Notes: generated by a model from the sequence alone, not told the origin. A stretch of 15,687 bases of DNA from UBA11606 sp964513285 (GCA_964513285.1 CAZEML010000093.1:1-15687); one strand, 5' to 3'; shown: positions 6,341 through 14,294, counted from the first letter of the stretch. A program made the numbers and translations.

Positions 6341-8653
6341 ATGCCGACCCGGGTCGGCGCGGCCGTGTTCGCGTTGGGCGTGGCGGTTGCGGTGGCGAGT
6401 TCGGTGTTCATGGTGAACGTCGGGCGGGACCGCCAGCAAGTGTTCGAGGCCGATGCCGGTGAAGCCCAGGCGGCGATCGAGACCCGGCTGGCCGTCTACG
6501 AAGAGATGCTCGAGGGCCTCCGCGGGCTGTACCGCTCCGACGACCGGGTCACCCGAGACGAGTTCCATCGCTTCATCGACGTCGACCAGATGGGCGAGCG
6601 TTGGCCGGGTATCCAGGCGCTCGGGTTCGCCCGGGTGATGGACCCGATCGAGGTCGCGCCCTATGAGGCGACCGTTCGGCTCGACACGTCGGTGCACGCG
6701 GCCGGCTATCCGGACTACAAGGTCTTCCCCGAGCCGGCCGGAGACACGACGGTGGTGGCCGTGGAGTACGTCGAGCCGATGGCGGGCAACGAGGGGGCGC
6801 TCGGGTTCAACATGGCGAGCGATCCGACCCGCCTGTCGGCGTTGGAACTCGCCCGGGACTCGGGTCAGCCGGTCGCGACTCCACCGCTCGAGCTGGTCGA
6901 CGACCGAACGGGTTCGGCCGGTGTGCTCCTGGTCGCACCGCTGTTCGACGGCGACGCGTCGCGGTTGTTCGATCGGCGGCAGAACGTGTCGGGCTACGTG
7001 ATCGCCGTCTTCCACGTCGAGGCGATGCTCGGGGAGTCGCTCGCCGCGCTTCCGCTCGCGGTCGAGATGACCGACATCGGTGAGGATGGAAACGCGCCGG
7101 TGTTGCTCGGGAGCGGCACCGCGAGCGGTCGCACCGCGTCGTTCGAGGTCGAGTTCGGAAGCCGCACCTGGCTCGTCGAGGTCAACGACGGCACCTCGTC
7201 GCTGCCATTGGGTGTGCCGGCGCCCGTGTTCGTGTTCCTGACCGTGCTGTTCCTCGCCGTCTTGGTGACCGTCGTCGTCGAGTTGCAGCTGCGTTCCCAG
7301 CGCAACGCCGGCGCGGCGGCTGCGGCCATGGAGCGCGAGGTCCGGCTCGACCCGCTCACTGGCCTGCACAACCGGGTCGGGATCACCGAATCGATCGGGC
7401 TCCGGCTCGGTCAGGTCGACGACCCGGCGAAGGTCGCGGCGGTGATCGTCGACATCGACCTCTTCAAGCGGGTGAACGACGAACAGGGACGCCAGGCCGG
7501 CGACGACCTCCTTCGGGCGGTCGGTGAGGCCCTCCAGCGCAGCGCAGGCGACGACGCGGTCGTCGGCCGGCTGGTCGGTGACCAGTTCGCGGTCGTGCTC
7601 TCGGACCGGGTGGCGTCGGGGGAGCGGGCCCTCGCCCTGGCCCACGGTGTTCGGCGCTTGATCGGCACGATCCATGAGGTCGGCCGTACCCCGATCGCGA
7701 TCACCGCGACCGTCGGCTTGGCCTACGCCCGCGAGGCTGAGCCGGAGCGACTGTTGGCCGACGCCGCCGCGGCCCTGCATGAGGCGAAGCGGTCGGGCGG
7801 CAACCGCGTGGAGCTGTTCGATCAGCGGCTGCGCCTCCGACTCGAGCGCCAGATGCGGCTCGAGACCGATCTGCGAACGGCGATCCGGGAGCGTCAGTTC
7901 GAGCTGCGCTACCAGCCGCAGGCCAGCGCCCGAACCGGCGAGATCCTCGGGTTCGAGGTGTTGATCCGGTGGGAGCATCCCGAGTTCGGCCTCATGGGCC
8001 CTCAGGACTTCATCCCGGTCGCGGAGCAGGCGGGGATCGTGCATCACCTCGACCGGTTCGTGATCGAGGAGGCCAGCCGGCAGCAGCGTGCGTGGCGCGA
8101 CGAGCTGGGGCGGGCGGTCGAGATGGGCGTCAACCTGTCGGGCATCACCCTGGTGAAGGACACGATCGTCGACGTCGTCCGCCAGACCCTCACCCGCTAC
8201 GAGATGAACCCGTCCGACCTCTGCATCGAGGTGACCGAGACGGCGATCATCGACACCCCCGAGCTCGCCGAGTCCCGTCTCAAGGCGTTGCGGGATCTGA
8301 GCGTCCGCATCGATCTCGACGATTTCGGGACCGGCTACTCGTCGCTCACCCACCTGCAGCGTCTGCCGCTGACGGGGATCAAGGTCGACCGCAGCTTCGT
8401 GAGCGGGTTGACGACCGAACCGAAGGACGCGGCGATCGTCGAGGCCGCCATCCGGCTCGCCCAGCAGCTGTCGTTGCGGGTTGTGGCCGAAGGGGTCGAG
8501 GATGTCGGCCAGGCCGGCTATCTCGACGCCCTCGATTGCGACCTCCTCCAGGGGTATCTCGTCGGGCGCCCGGTCTCGGCCGACGATGCGACCGCGATGC
8601 TCGAGTCGGGCACGAGCGTGCCCGTGGCGGAGTATCCGGCCGCGCAGGCATGA
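6341..8653 (+). CDS. CHASE-GGDEF-EAL membrane protein, likely c-di-GMP phosphodiesterase
   Basis: A 770-residue membrane-anchored signalling protein. TM1 is at about 6-26, an extracytoplasmic CHASE-type sensor at about 50-230, TM2 at about 293-316, GGDEF at about 335-490 and EAL at about 515-760. The GGDEF signature reads VGDQF (412-416) instead of GGDEF, although DPLTGLHNR and DIDLFKRVN are kept, so cyclase activity is doubtful. The EAL domain looks intact: EVL (539-541), NLSG, IEVTETA, DDFGTGYSS (660-668), KVDRSF, VVAEGVE and QGY. It therefore probably hydrolyses c-di-GMP, with the GGDEF domain perhaps binding GTP as a regulator. ATG 6341 is chosen because codons between GTG 6248 and here have many A/T third positions, unlike the gene proper, and the choice places TM1 at the N-terminus. 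No Shine-Dalgarno sequence is seen. Confidence 0.9.
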   Translation: MPTRVGAAVFALGVAVAVASSVFMVNVGRDRQQVFEADAGEAQAAIETRLAVYEEMLEGLRGLYRSDDRVTRDEFHRFIDVDQMGERWPGIQALGFARVMDPIEVAPYEATVRLDTSVHAAGYPDYKVFPEPAGDTTVVAVEYVEPMAGNEGALGFNMASDPTRLSALELARDSGQPVATPPLELVDDRTGSAGVLLVAPLFDGDASRLFDRRQNVSGYVIAVFHVEAMLGESLAALPLAVEMTDIGEDGNAPVLLGSGTASGRTASFEVEFGSRTWLVEVNDGTSSLPLGVPAPVFVFLTVLFLAVLVTVVVELQLRSQRNAGAAAAAMEREVRLDPLTGLHNRVGITESIGLRLGQVDDPAKVAAVIVDIDLFKRVNDEQGRQAGDDLLRAVGEALQRSAGDDAVVGRLVGDQFAVVLSDRVASGERALALAHGVRRLIGTIHEVGRTPIAITATVGLAYAREAEPERLLADAAAALHEAKRSGGNRVELFDQRLRLRLERQMRLETDLRTAIRERQFELRYQPQASARTGEILGFEVLIRWEHPEFGLMGPQDFIPVAEQAGIVHHLDRFVIEEASRQQRAWRDELGRAVEMGVNLSGITLVKDTIVDVVRQTLTRYEMNPSDLCIEVTETAIIDTPELAESRLKALRDLSVRIDLDDFGTGYSSLTHLQRLPLTGIKVDRSFVSGLTTEPKDAAIVEAAIRLAQQLSLRVVAEGVEDVGQAGYLDALDCDLLQGYLVGRPVSADDATAMLESGTSVPVAEYPAAQA

Positions 8654-8701
8654 GCGGGCAGCGTCTGCGCACCCGGCTGCGGCTTGACCGACCCGGTCGC
8701 C

Positions 8702-8707
8702 TACACT
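8702..8707 (+). promoter_or_regulatory. Candidate -10 box, leaderless start
   Basis: TACACT lies 7 bases before ATG 8715, and no Shine-Dalgarno sequence is present. This is the spacing expected when transcription starts at the start codon. Confidence 0.45.
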
Positions 8708-8714
8708 GATTCTC

Positions 8715-8843
8715 ATGCTTCTCGGAGTCGTCTGGCATTTCTGGATCGCCCCGGTCCTCGTCGGTGCGTGCGTGCTCGCCTTGCTCGCCTCGGTTGTCGG
8801 GTACCTGCAGCAGGTCACCTACAAGCGCTACCCGCGGGACTGA
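8715..8843 (+). CDS. Small single-pass membrane protein
   Basis: A 42-residue protein beginning MLLGVVWHFWIAPVLVGACV. One hydrophobic helix spans about residues 2-30, and a short basic polar tail ends in KRYPRD. It shows the genome's usual high-GC codon pattern. Its stop (8841-8843) is one base before the GTG of the DUF2342 metalloprotease, so the two are probably one transcript. I do not know its function; it may be a small partner of the metalloprotease. A -10-like TACACT just upstream supports it being the first gene of the unit. Confidence 0.68.
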   Translation: MLLGVVWHFWIAPVLVGACVLALLASVVGYLQQVTYKRYPRD

Positions 8844-8844
8844 C

Positions 8845-9912
8845 GTGAGCGGCGCCGTCGATTGGGACGTCGCCCGCACGATCGCCGCCAAGGTCGCGGG
8901 GCGCGAGCCCTACCAGGCCGCTCGGTATCGAGACGGGCTCGAAGAGGACTTCGATCGCTACACCGCGATGGCCGAAGACCTCGTCGCGGAGTGCACCGGC
9001 CTCCGGTCGCTCTCGGGCAACGCTCGCGGTCGGGTCACCAATCGTGAGGGGTGGGTCGACGCGAACCTGGCGTCGTTCCAGCGGCTGCTGAAGCCGATCA
9101 CGAACAAGCTCGAAGAGAAGATGGACGGCAAGGAAGGCGTTCTCGGCCCGAAGTTCGCCGGCGCCGAGCTGGGCGCCATGCTCGGCTGGATGTCCACCCG
9201 GGTGCTCGGCCAGTACGACCTGCTCGTCATCGAGGACGAGAACCCCGAAGAGCAGGACATCGTCTACTACGTCGCACCCAACGTGCTCACGCTCGAGAAG
9301 CGCTACGCGTTCCCGCCCCAGGAGTTCCGCCTGTGGCTCGCGTTGCACGAGGTCACCCACCGCGCCCAGTTCACCGGCGTGCCGTGGATGCGCGAGCACT
9401 TCCTCGGGTTGGTCAACTCCACGATGGAGTCGGTCGATCCCGACCCGAAGCGGTTCATGGCCGCGGCGCAGCGTCTGCTCGAAGCGCGCAAGCGGGGCGA
9501 GGACCCGATGGATCAGGGCGGCGTGATGGCGCTGTTCGCTTCGGACGAGCAGCTCGCAGTGATCAACGAGGTCGCCGGCCTGATGAGCCTGCTCGAGGGT
9601 CACGGCGACGTCACCATGGATCGCGCCGGCAAGGATCTCATCCCGTCCCAGGAGCGGTTCGCTCGGGTCCTGCGCAACCGCCGCCAGAACGCCAGCGGGT
9701 TCACCAAGGTCTTCCAGCGTCTCGCCGGTCTCGAAGCGAAGATGAAGCAGTACGCCGAGGGTGAGCACTTCATCGCCGAGGTCGAGAAGTCCGGTGGTGT
9801 CGACCTGCTCGACAAGGCGTGGGCCGAGCCGGCCAACGTGCCGTCGATCAGCGAGATCCGCGATCCGTCGCTGTGGATCGATCGGGTCAACGCCGCGGCG
9901 CATGCCGCCTGA
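8845..9912 (+). CDS. Zinc-dependent metalloprotease, DUF2342 family
   Basis: A 355-residue protein of the actinobacterial DUF2342 / 'F420 biosynthesis-associated' putative hydrolase family. GTG 8845, one base after the preceding stop, gives the N-terminus SGAVDWDVARTIAAKVAGREPY, matching where the family begins; the longer open frame upstream overlaps the 42-residue gene. The zinc motif HEVTH is at 168-172 (LWLALHEVTHRAQF). A later conserved segment (INEVAGLMSLLEGHGDVTMDRAG) may carry a further ligand. No signal peptide or membrane segment is seen, so it is probably cytoplasmic. Substrates of the family are unknown to me, and the F420 link is by association only. In Mycobacterium and Streptomyces this gene also lies next to tilS. 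Here its last 11 bases overlap the tilS start. Confidence 0.88.
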   Translation: MSGAVDWDVARTIAAKVAGREPYQAARYRDGLEEDFDRYTAMAEDLVAECTGLRSLSGNARGRVTNREGWVDANLASFQRLLKPITNKLEEKMDGKEGVLGPKFAGAELGAMLGWMSTRVLGQYDLLVIEDENPEEQDIVYYVAPNVLTLEKRYAFPPQEFRLWLALHEVTHRAQFTGVPWMREHFLGLVNSTMESVDPDPKRFMAAAQRLLEARKRGEDPMDQGGVMALFASDEQLAVINEVAGLMSLLEGHGDVTMDRAGKDLIPSQERFARVLRNRRQNASGFTKVFQRLAGLEAKMKQYAEGEHFIAEVEKSGGVDLLDKAWAEPANVPSISEIRDPSLWIDRVNAAAHAA

Positions 9913-10810
9913 GCGGCGCCCGATCCTCGAGCTCCTCGACGACTGCGACTTTCCCGACGGCCACCTGCACCTGGGGGTGAGCGGTGGCGCCGACAGTGTC
10001 GCGATGGCGGTGCTGGCGCGTGCGGCGGGGCGTGAGTTCACGGTGTGGCACGTCGACCACGGCCACCGTCCGACCTCGGGCGACGACGCGGCGTTCGTGG
10101 CCGGTCTGGCCGAGGGGTGGGGTGTGCCGTTCGAGCTGCGGGAGCTCCATCTGACCCCACCCGTGCCGAACTTCGAGGCGGTCGCCCGGGCCCGCCGCTA
10201 CGAGGTGTTGCCCGACGATGTCTGTGTTGCCCACACCGCGACCGATCGCGCTGAGACGGTGCTGATGAACCTGTTTCGCGGGTCGGGGCTGGCCGGTGTC
10301 GCGGCGCGCATGCAGAACGTCCATCGGCCGGTGCTCGCCTTGAGTCGGTGGGACACGAGCGGGGTCTGCGACGAAGCGGGCATCACGCCGGTCTACGACG
10401 AGTCGAACGACGACGAGGTCCGCACGTACCGGGCGCGCATCCGGAACTCGGTGTATCCGGCGATCGCCCGGAGCATCAGCGGCGATCTGACGACGCTGCT
10501 CAATCGTCACGCCGACCTGCTCGGCGACGCCTACGAGGTCATCGCCGCGGCCGCGGCCGAGCTCGATCCGACCGACGTCGCCGCACTGCGCGCCGCGCCT
10601 CGGGCGGTCGCGACCGAAGCGCTGCGGGCGTGGATCCAGCGCGAGTCAGACGATCCGTACCCGGTCGACTTCGCCTCCATCGACCGCGTCCTCGACGTCG
10701 TCGACGGCCACCGACGCGCTGCGGAGACCCTCGGCGGTCACCGCGTCGCCCGAAGGCAGGGCCGGCTGTCGTTCTCGGTAGCCTCGACGCATGGACAAGC
10801 CCGCACCTGA
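9902..10810 (+). CDS. tilS: tRNA(Ile)-lysidine synthase
   Basis: A 302-residue N-type ATP pyrophosphatase that converts C34 of tRNA-Ile(CAU) to lysidine so that it reads AUA. The PP-loop SGGADS is at 27-32 (LHLGVSGGADSVAMAVL), followed by VWHVDHGHRP. The second motif reads AHTATDRAETVLMNLFRGSGLAG; most relatives have AH(H/T)xDDQAET, so the first Asp and the Gln are changed here. DESNDD..TYRARIRNSVYP is the usual third conserved block. It is shorter than E. coli TilS, as is common in actinobacteria. ATG 9902 overlaps the metalloprotease by 11 bases, so they are coupled. The 3' end overlaps the next small gene by 20 bases. Confidence 0.88.
   Translation: MPPERRPILELLDDCDFPDGHLHLGVSGGADSVAMAVLARAAGREFTVWHVDHGHRPTSGDDAAFVAGLAEGWGVPFELRELHLTPPVPNFEAVARARRYEVLPDDVCVAHTATDRAETVLMNLFRGSGLAGVAARMQNVHRPVLALSRWDTSGVCDEAGITPVYDESNDDEVRTYRARIRNSVYPAIARSISGDLTTLLNRHADLLGDAYEVIAAAAAELDPTDVAALRAAPRAVATEALRAWIQRESDDPYPVDFASIDRVLDVVDGHRRAAETLGGHRVARRQGRLSFSVASTHGQART
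10779..10784 (+). promoter_or_regulatory. Candidate -10 box inside tilS 3' end
   Basis: TAGCCT lies 6 bases before ATG 10791, with no Shine-Dalgarno sequence between, the same layout as at 8702 and 14364. It would give a leaderless mRNA for the small gene and the coupled NUDIX gene. Confidence 0.35.
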
Positions 10811-10940
10811 CGCCGCGAAGCTCCTCGCCTACTGGGCAGAGTGGGAGAAGGGCGAGACTCCGCCCGGCAAGGTCTTGAGTAACCTCAAGACGGGCGGCAT
10901 GCCCGAGCTGTTGCAGTCGCTGATCGAGGGCGACTCCTGA
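10791..10940 (+). CDS. Small conserved-looking protein upstream of NUDIX
   Basis: A 49-residue soluble protein beginning MDKPAPDAAKLLAYWAEWEK and continuing GETPPGKVLSNLKTGGMPEL. It is probably helical, with no membrane segment or cysteines. The Trp- and Glu-rich start and the GETPPG segment look like a conserved family that I cannot name with certainty. It overlaps tilS by 20 bases at its start. At its end, the TGA (10938-10940) overlaps the CTG that begins the NUDIX frame. The GAGGG inside its last codons (10926-10930) is placed to serve as the NUDIX ribosome-binding site. Function unknown. Confidence 0.68.
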   Translation: MDKPAPDAAKLLAYWAEWEKGETPPGKVLSNLKTGGMPELLQSLIEGDS

Positions 10941-11665
10941 GCGACCCGTTCGCTCCGCCCCCGGGGCGAGGGGGGCCGCAGGTCATCCCTCGTCCGCCGC
11001 AGGCCGAGATCGGTGGTCCGGCGCCTTGGAGCGCGCTCGACGCCGCCGATCGGGCGCCGTCGCTCGACGTCGTCGTCGACCGACTCCGAGCGCACCGTGA
11101 CCCCGTCACGCTGGGGTCGCTCACCGCGACCACCCAGGATTCCGCGGTGCTCTGCGTCTTGTACGAGGACGCGGGTGGCCCGCATGTGTTGTTGACCCGA
11201 CGGTCACCGAAGATGCGCCACCATGCCCACGAGGTCTCGTTCCCGGGCGGACGGCGTGACGACACCGACGCCGATCTGTGGGCGACGGCGTTGCGCGAAG
11301 CGGAGGAAGAGGTCGCCCTCGACCCGTCGAGCGTCGTCGAGGTCGGTGGACTCGACCGGTTCACGACCGTCGGTTCGCGAAGCCTGATCCACCCCTACGT
11401 CGCCGTGAGCGAGGTCGTCCCCGACGTGCGGGTCGCGTCGCCCGGGGAGGTCGAGGCGATCGTGACCGTGTCGCTCGCCGAGCTCACGAGCGACCTCGTG
11501 TGGCGGGAGGAGATCTGGGGCCTGCGTGAGTTCGGTGGCCCCCGCGCCCTCTCGTTCTTCGAGATCGAGGGCGACACCATCTGGGGGGCGACCGGTTCGA
11601 TGCTGCGTCAGCTGCTGGCGATCGCGACCGGTACCGACGGCTCGATCCTCGGCGGGCCGGGCTGA
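10937..11665 (+). CDS. NUDIX hydrolase, CoA pyrophosphatase (NudL) type
   Basis: A 242-residue protein likely to hydrolyse CoA or a related nucleotide diphosphate. Its NUDIX box (105-128) is of the NudL variant: FPGGRRDDTDADLWATALREAEEEVAL, split here as GRRDDTDADL and REAEEEVAL, with Ala where most NUDIX boxes have Gly. The first 70 residues read naturally as family sequence (VIPRPPQAEIGGPAPW, SLDVVVDRLRAHRDP), yet the frame has no ATG, GTG or TTG between the in-frame TAA at 10880 and GTG 11147. The best start is CTG 10937, which overlaps the upstream stop (CTGA) and has GAGGG 6 bases before it. Alternatives are GTG 11147 (172 residues, lacking the conserved N-terminus), ribosomal frameshifting, or a sequencing error. 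Confidence 0.87.
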   Translation: MSDPFAPPPGRGGPQVIPRPPQAEIGGPAPWSALDAADRAPSLDVVVDRLRAHRDPVTLGSLTATTQDSAVLCVLYEDAGGPHVLLTRRSPKMRHHAHEVSFPGGRRDDTDADLWATALREAEEEVALDPSSVVEVGGLDRFTTVGSRSLIHPYVAVSEVVPDVRVASPGEVEAIVTVSLAELTSDLVWREEIWGLREFGGPRALSFFEIEGDTIWGATGSMLRQLLAIATGTDGSILGGPG

Positions 11666-11677
11666 GCCGATTGCGGG

Positions 11678-11690
11678 CGCCCGTCGGGCG
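11678..11690 (+). terminator. Weak hairpin after the NUDIX gene
   Basis: A 5-bp stem (CGCCC / GGGCG) with loop GTC lies 12 bases after the NUDIX stop. It is too short to be sure of, but it is in the right place. Confidence 0.2.
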
Positions 11691-11727
11691 GGGGAAGATC
11701 GGGCCCGGCGACGGAAGGTGGAACGTG

Positions 11728-13488
11728 ATGGTGGGTCGAGTCGATCGAGGGCGATGGGCCGCGCTCCTGTGCGCGGCGCTCATCGCGGCCGGTTGTGGCG
11801 GCGGGTCGACCGAGGAGGACGACGCGTCCGCGCTGTCGACGACGACCACGACCTCCACGACGACCACGGCGGCTCCAGCCACGACGACGGCCGCGCCAGC
11901 GACCACGACGACTCGGGCGCCGGTGGTGAGCACGGTCGCGACCACCGAGTCGCGGGTCGAGATCGCCGGTCCCGAGGAGATGGTGTTCGACTGGAGCGCC
12001 GACCGCTGCGAGGACGAACACATCCCCGACATCTCGGCCCGGGCGATCCGCAACGCCGACGGGCTCGTACAGCTGTACGTGAGTCACTACGTCACGTACC
12101 GCATGGTCGGGGCCGACCTGAACTCCGTCGTCACCGACTGCACGCTCTCGCTCGGTTCGGCGTTCGATCCCGATCCGGCGCGCTACGACGAGGCGGCCTG
12201 GATCGCGGCGCCGTTCACGACCGACGGCACGACGGTGCACGCGGTCATCCACAACGAGTACCGCGGTGCCCAGTTCGAACCATCGTTCGTGTGTCCGGCC
12301 GGCGACTACATCTCCTGCATCGACGTCACCTTGACGATGGCGAAGTCGACCGATGGCGGCGCCACGTTCGAGTACGTGGCCGAACCGCCCGGTCACCTGA
12401 TCGCCAGCCTGCCCGACACCTACGACCCCAACGGCGAGCCGTCGGGTCTGTGGCAGACGAGCAACCTGATCGCCCCCGGCGACGGCTACCACTACCTGCT
12501 CACCAACATCAACGCCTACGACGTGCCGAGCGACGGTCGGCAGTGGACGTGTCTCCTGCGCAGCGACGACCTCGACGACCCGAGCTCGTGGCGGTACTGG
12601 GACGGGGTCGGGTTCGACGGCGTGTTCGGTGACCCGTATCTCGAGGAGCTCGACCGCAACGTGATCTGCGCGGCCGTGTCGCGGCCCCAGATCGGCGCCG
12701 AGATCATGGAGACGGTCGTCTACGACGAGACCTCGGGCCGCTATGTCGCGCTCGGGATGAGCAACCATCCCGAGACGTTCGACCGGTGGGGGATCTACGC
12801 CTCGTTCTCCGATGACCTCATCACGTGGACCGAGCGGCAGTTCGTCGTCGAGCTGCCGATGTCGCCGTCGGTCGCCGATCCCGATGAGGATCTCCGCTAC
12901 GCCTACCCGGCGATCATCGACCCGGACAGCACGTCGTTGAACTTCGACACCACCGATGGCGAGGCGTACCTCTACCTCACCCGGATGAACGCCGGCGGCA
13001 ACTCCCTCGATCGTGACCTCCTCCGCTGGCCGATCCGCATCGAGACCACCGACATCGAGGCCCCGGCTTGGACCTTCGACACGGATGGCGACGCCGAAGG
13101 ATGGTCGCCCACCTTCGACCTCGATCCGTTCGTCGTCGCCGATGGGCTCCTGAGCACCGCGTCGCTCGGCGACGACCCGTACTCCGAGAGCCCGATCTTC
13201 CAGATGCCCGGCACCCTGGGCCCGACGCTGACGATCCGCATGCGGTACGAGCCCGCGTCCGGGTCCGGGACCGCGCTCGGCCAGGTGTTCTTCCGGACCG
13301 AGGCGGATCCGAACTGGGGCGAGACCAAGTCGGTGCTGTTCGACATCGTCGCCGACGGTGAGTGGCACGACTACGCGATCGACATGCTGGCCGTGCCCGA
13401 CTGGAACGCGATGGTCACCCAGATCCGGCTCGACCCCGGAGTGACCGCCGGCGCCACCATCGAGATCGACGAGATCGGATTCGGCTAG
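11728..13488 (+). CDS. Secreted lipoprotein with propeller-like and carbohydrate-binding-like domains
   Basis: A 586-residue exported protein. ATG 11728 has GGAAGG 9 bases upstream; GTG 11725 is equally possible. Residues 1-22 are a lipoprotein signal peptide ending in AAGC, so Cys23 would be lipidated. A Thr/Ala-rich linker follows to about residue 65. The central part (about 75-440) has repeated beta-strand segments and one Asp-box-like STDGGATF at 207-214, suggesting a sialidase- or GH43-like propeller; I cannot identify catalytic residues. The C-terminal 140 residues start at WTFDTDGDAEGW and end in a jelly-roll-like pattern (IEIDEIGFG), typical of carbohydrate-binding modules. It probably binds or trims extracellular glycans. 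It ends convergent with the SGNH gene, sharing the four bases CTAG. Confidence 0.75.
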   Translation: MVGRVDRGRWAALLCAALIAAGCGGGSTEEDDASALSTTTTTSTTTTAAPATTTAAPATTTTRAPVVSTVATTESRVEIAGPEEMVFDWSADRCEDEHIPDISARAIRNADGLVQLYVSHYVTYRMVGADLNSVVTDCTLSLGSAFDPDPARYDEAAWIAAPFTTDGTTVHAVIHNEYRGAQFEPSFVCPAGDYISCIDVTLTMAKSTDGGATFEYVAEPPGHLIASLPDTYDPNGEPSGLWQTSNLIAPGDGYHYLLTNINAYDVPSDGRQWTCLLRSDDLDDPSSWRYWDGVGFDGVFGDPYLEELDRNVICAAVSRPQIGAEIMETVVYDETSGRYVALGMSNHPETFDRWGIYASFSDDLITWTERQFVVELPMSPSVADPDEDLRYAYPAIIDPDSTSLNFDTTDGEAYLYLTRMNAGGNSLDRDLLRWPIRIETTDIEAPAWTFDTDGDAEGWSPTFDLDPFVVADGLLSTASLGDDPYSESPIFQMPGTLGPTLTIRMRYEPASGSGTALGQVFFRTEADPNWGETKSVLFDIVADGEWHDYAIDMLAVPDWNAMVTQIRLDPGVTAGATIEIDEIGFG

Positions 13489-14294
13489 CCGAGGTTCGCC
13501 GGCCGGGCCGGCGCACAGGTCTGGTCCGCCACGGCCGCGAGGTTGTCGAGGAGTTGGGCGACGCCGGTCGCGGTCGGGTGGACGTGATCGTCGCCGCCGT
13601 CGACATCGCCTTTGGTCTCGACGTCGCGCACGGTCCACGGCGCGAGTGGGCAGCCGAGCCCTCGGGCCACGAGGTGGTTGAGCGCCCGCAGACCGGCCTC
13701 CTCGGTGGGGGTGGTCACGACCAGGTCCCCAGGGCCGAACCGCTCGGGCACCTCGACGACGAGGACCGGGTGGCCGAGCGCCCGATAGGTGGCGACGGCT
13801 TCGACATAGGCGGAGGCATCGGTGACGTCGACGTCCCAGATCGAGACGCCGATCACCACGACGCCGTCGAAGTCGTCGGCCGGGGGCCGGAGCGGATTGG
13901 GCGAGCCGACGAACGGGGCCAGCTCGAACCCGACGCCCGGAAAGGCCGAGCCGTCGCCGAGGTGTGCCGCGGCCGCGGTGAAGGTCGAGTCGCCGACCAG
14001 GAACCACTCGTCAGGGGCGGTCGACACGGCCGGTTCTTCCGCGACGGCGACCGGTCCGGCCAGCTGGATCAACTGGTCGGAGTCGACGGCGAGATGGGGG
14101 TCGCCGACCGGGGCGGGGGGGCGATTCACGGCGACGGTGGCGATCCCGGTGCGAGGTCCCGGCACGTCGGCGACCGTTCGCTCCACGCCCAGCGACGGCG
14201 CTGAGGGGGCGGTGACGCCGGATCCGGCGCCGAGCACGCCCGACGTCAGCAGCAGGGCGAGCGGAAGTCCGAGCGCGAGTCGGCCAAACGGCAT
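13485..14294 (-). CDS. Secreted SGNH/GDSL-like hydrolase
   Basis: A 269-residue protein with an N-terminal signal peptide or anchor (LALGLPLALLLTSGVLGAG). ATG 14294 is preferred; an in-frame ATG at 14369 would add 25 codons with poor G/C third-position use and would reach the divergent gene. The block I motif is FLVGDSTF with Ser103, and the block V motif is DDHVHP with Asp236 and His239, giving a Ser-Asp-His set like SGNH esterases. The block III Gly-x-Asn-Asp is not clear: the matching stretch reads VVVIGVSIWD, with Ser for Asn. Likely substrates are acylated polysaccharides or cell-wall glycans, but this is inference. It lies tail to tail with the lipoprotein gene. Confidence 0.75.
   Translation of the reverse strand: MPFGRLALGLPLALLLTSGVLGAGSGVTAPSAPSLGVERTVADVPGPRTGIATVAVNRPPAPVGDPHLAVDSDQLIQLAGPVAVAEEPAVSTAPDEWFLVGDSTFTAAAAHLGDGSAFPGVGFELAPFVGSPNPLRPPADDFDGVVVIGVSIWDVDVTDASAYVEAVATYRALGHPVLVVEVPERFGPGDLVVTTPTEEAGLRALNHLVARGLGCPLAPWTVRDVETKGDVDGGDDHVHPTATGVAQLLDNLAAVADQTCAPARPANLG
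13497..13513. terminator. Hairpin at the convergent gene ends
   Basis: A perfect 7-bp stem (CGCCGGC / GCCGGCG) with a 3-base loop lies 8 bases after the lipoprotein stop, inside the last codons of the SGNH gene. It could stop transcription coming from the lipoprotein gene. Confidence 0.4.

Noticed and set aside
8684..8707. TTGACC and TACACT as a classical sigma-70 promoter
   Set aside because: The spacer is only 12 bases, too short for a -35/-10 pair. Only the -10-like box is kept.
6323..8818. Very long open frame (831 codons) on the minus strand opposite the CHASE-GGDEF-EAL gene
   Set aside because: The plus-strand frame has complete, ordered protein motifs. The antisense frame is low-complexity, Arg/Gly/Asp-rich and results from high GC.
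11608..14007. 799-codon minus-strand frame opposite the lipoprotein gene
   Set aside because: No recognisable motifs and an extreme Arg/Gly/Val composition. It overlaps both the lipoprotein and SGNH genes in the wrong frame.
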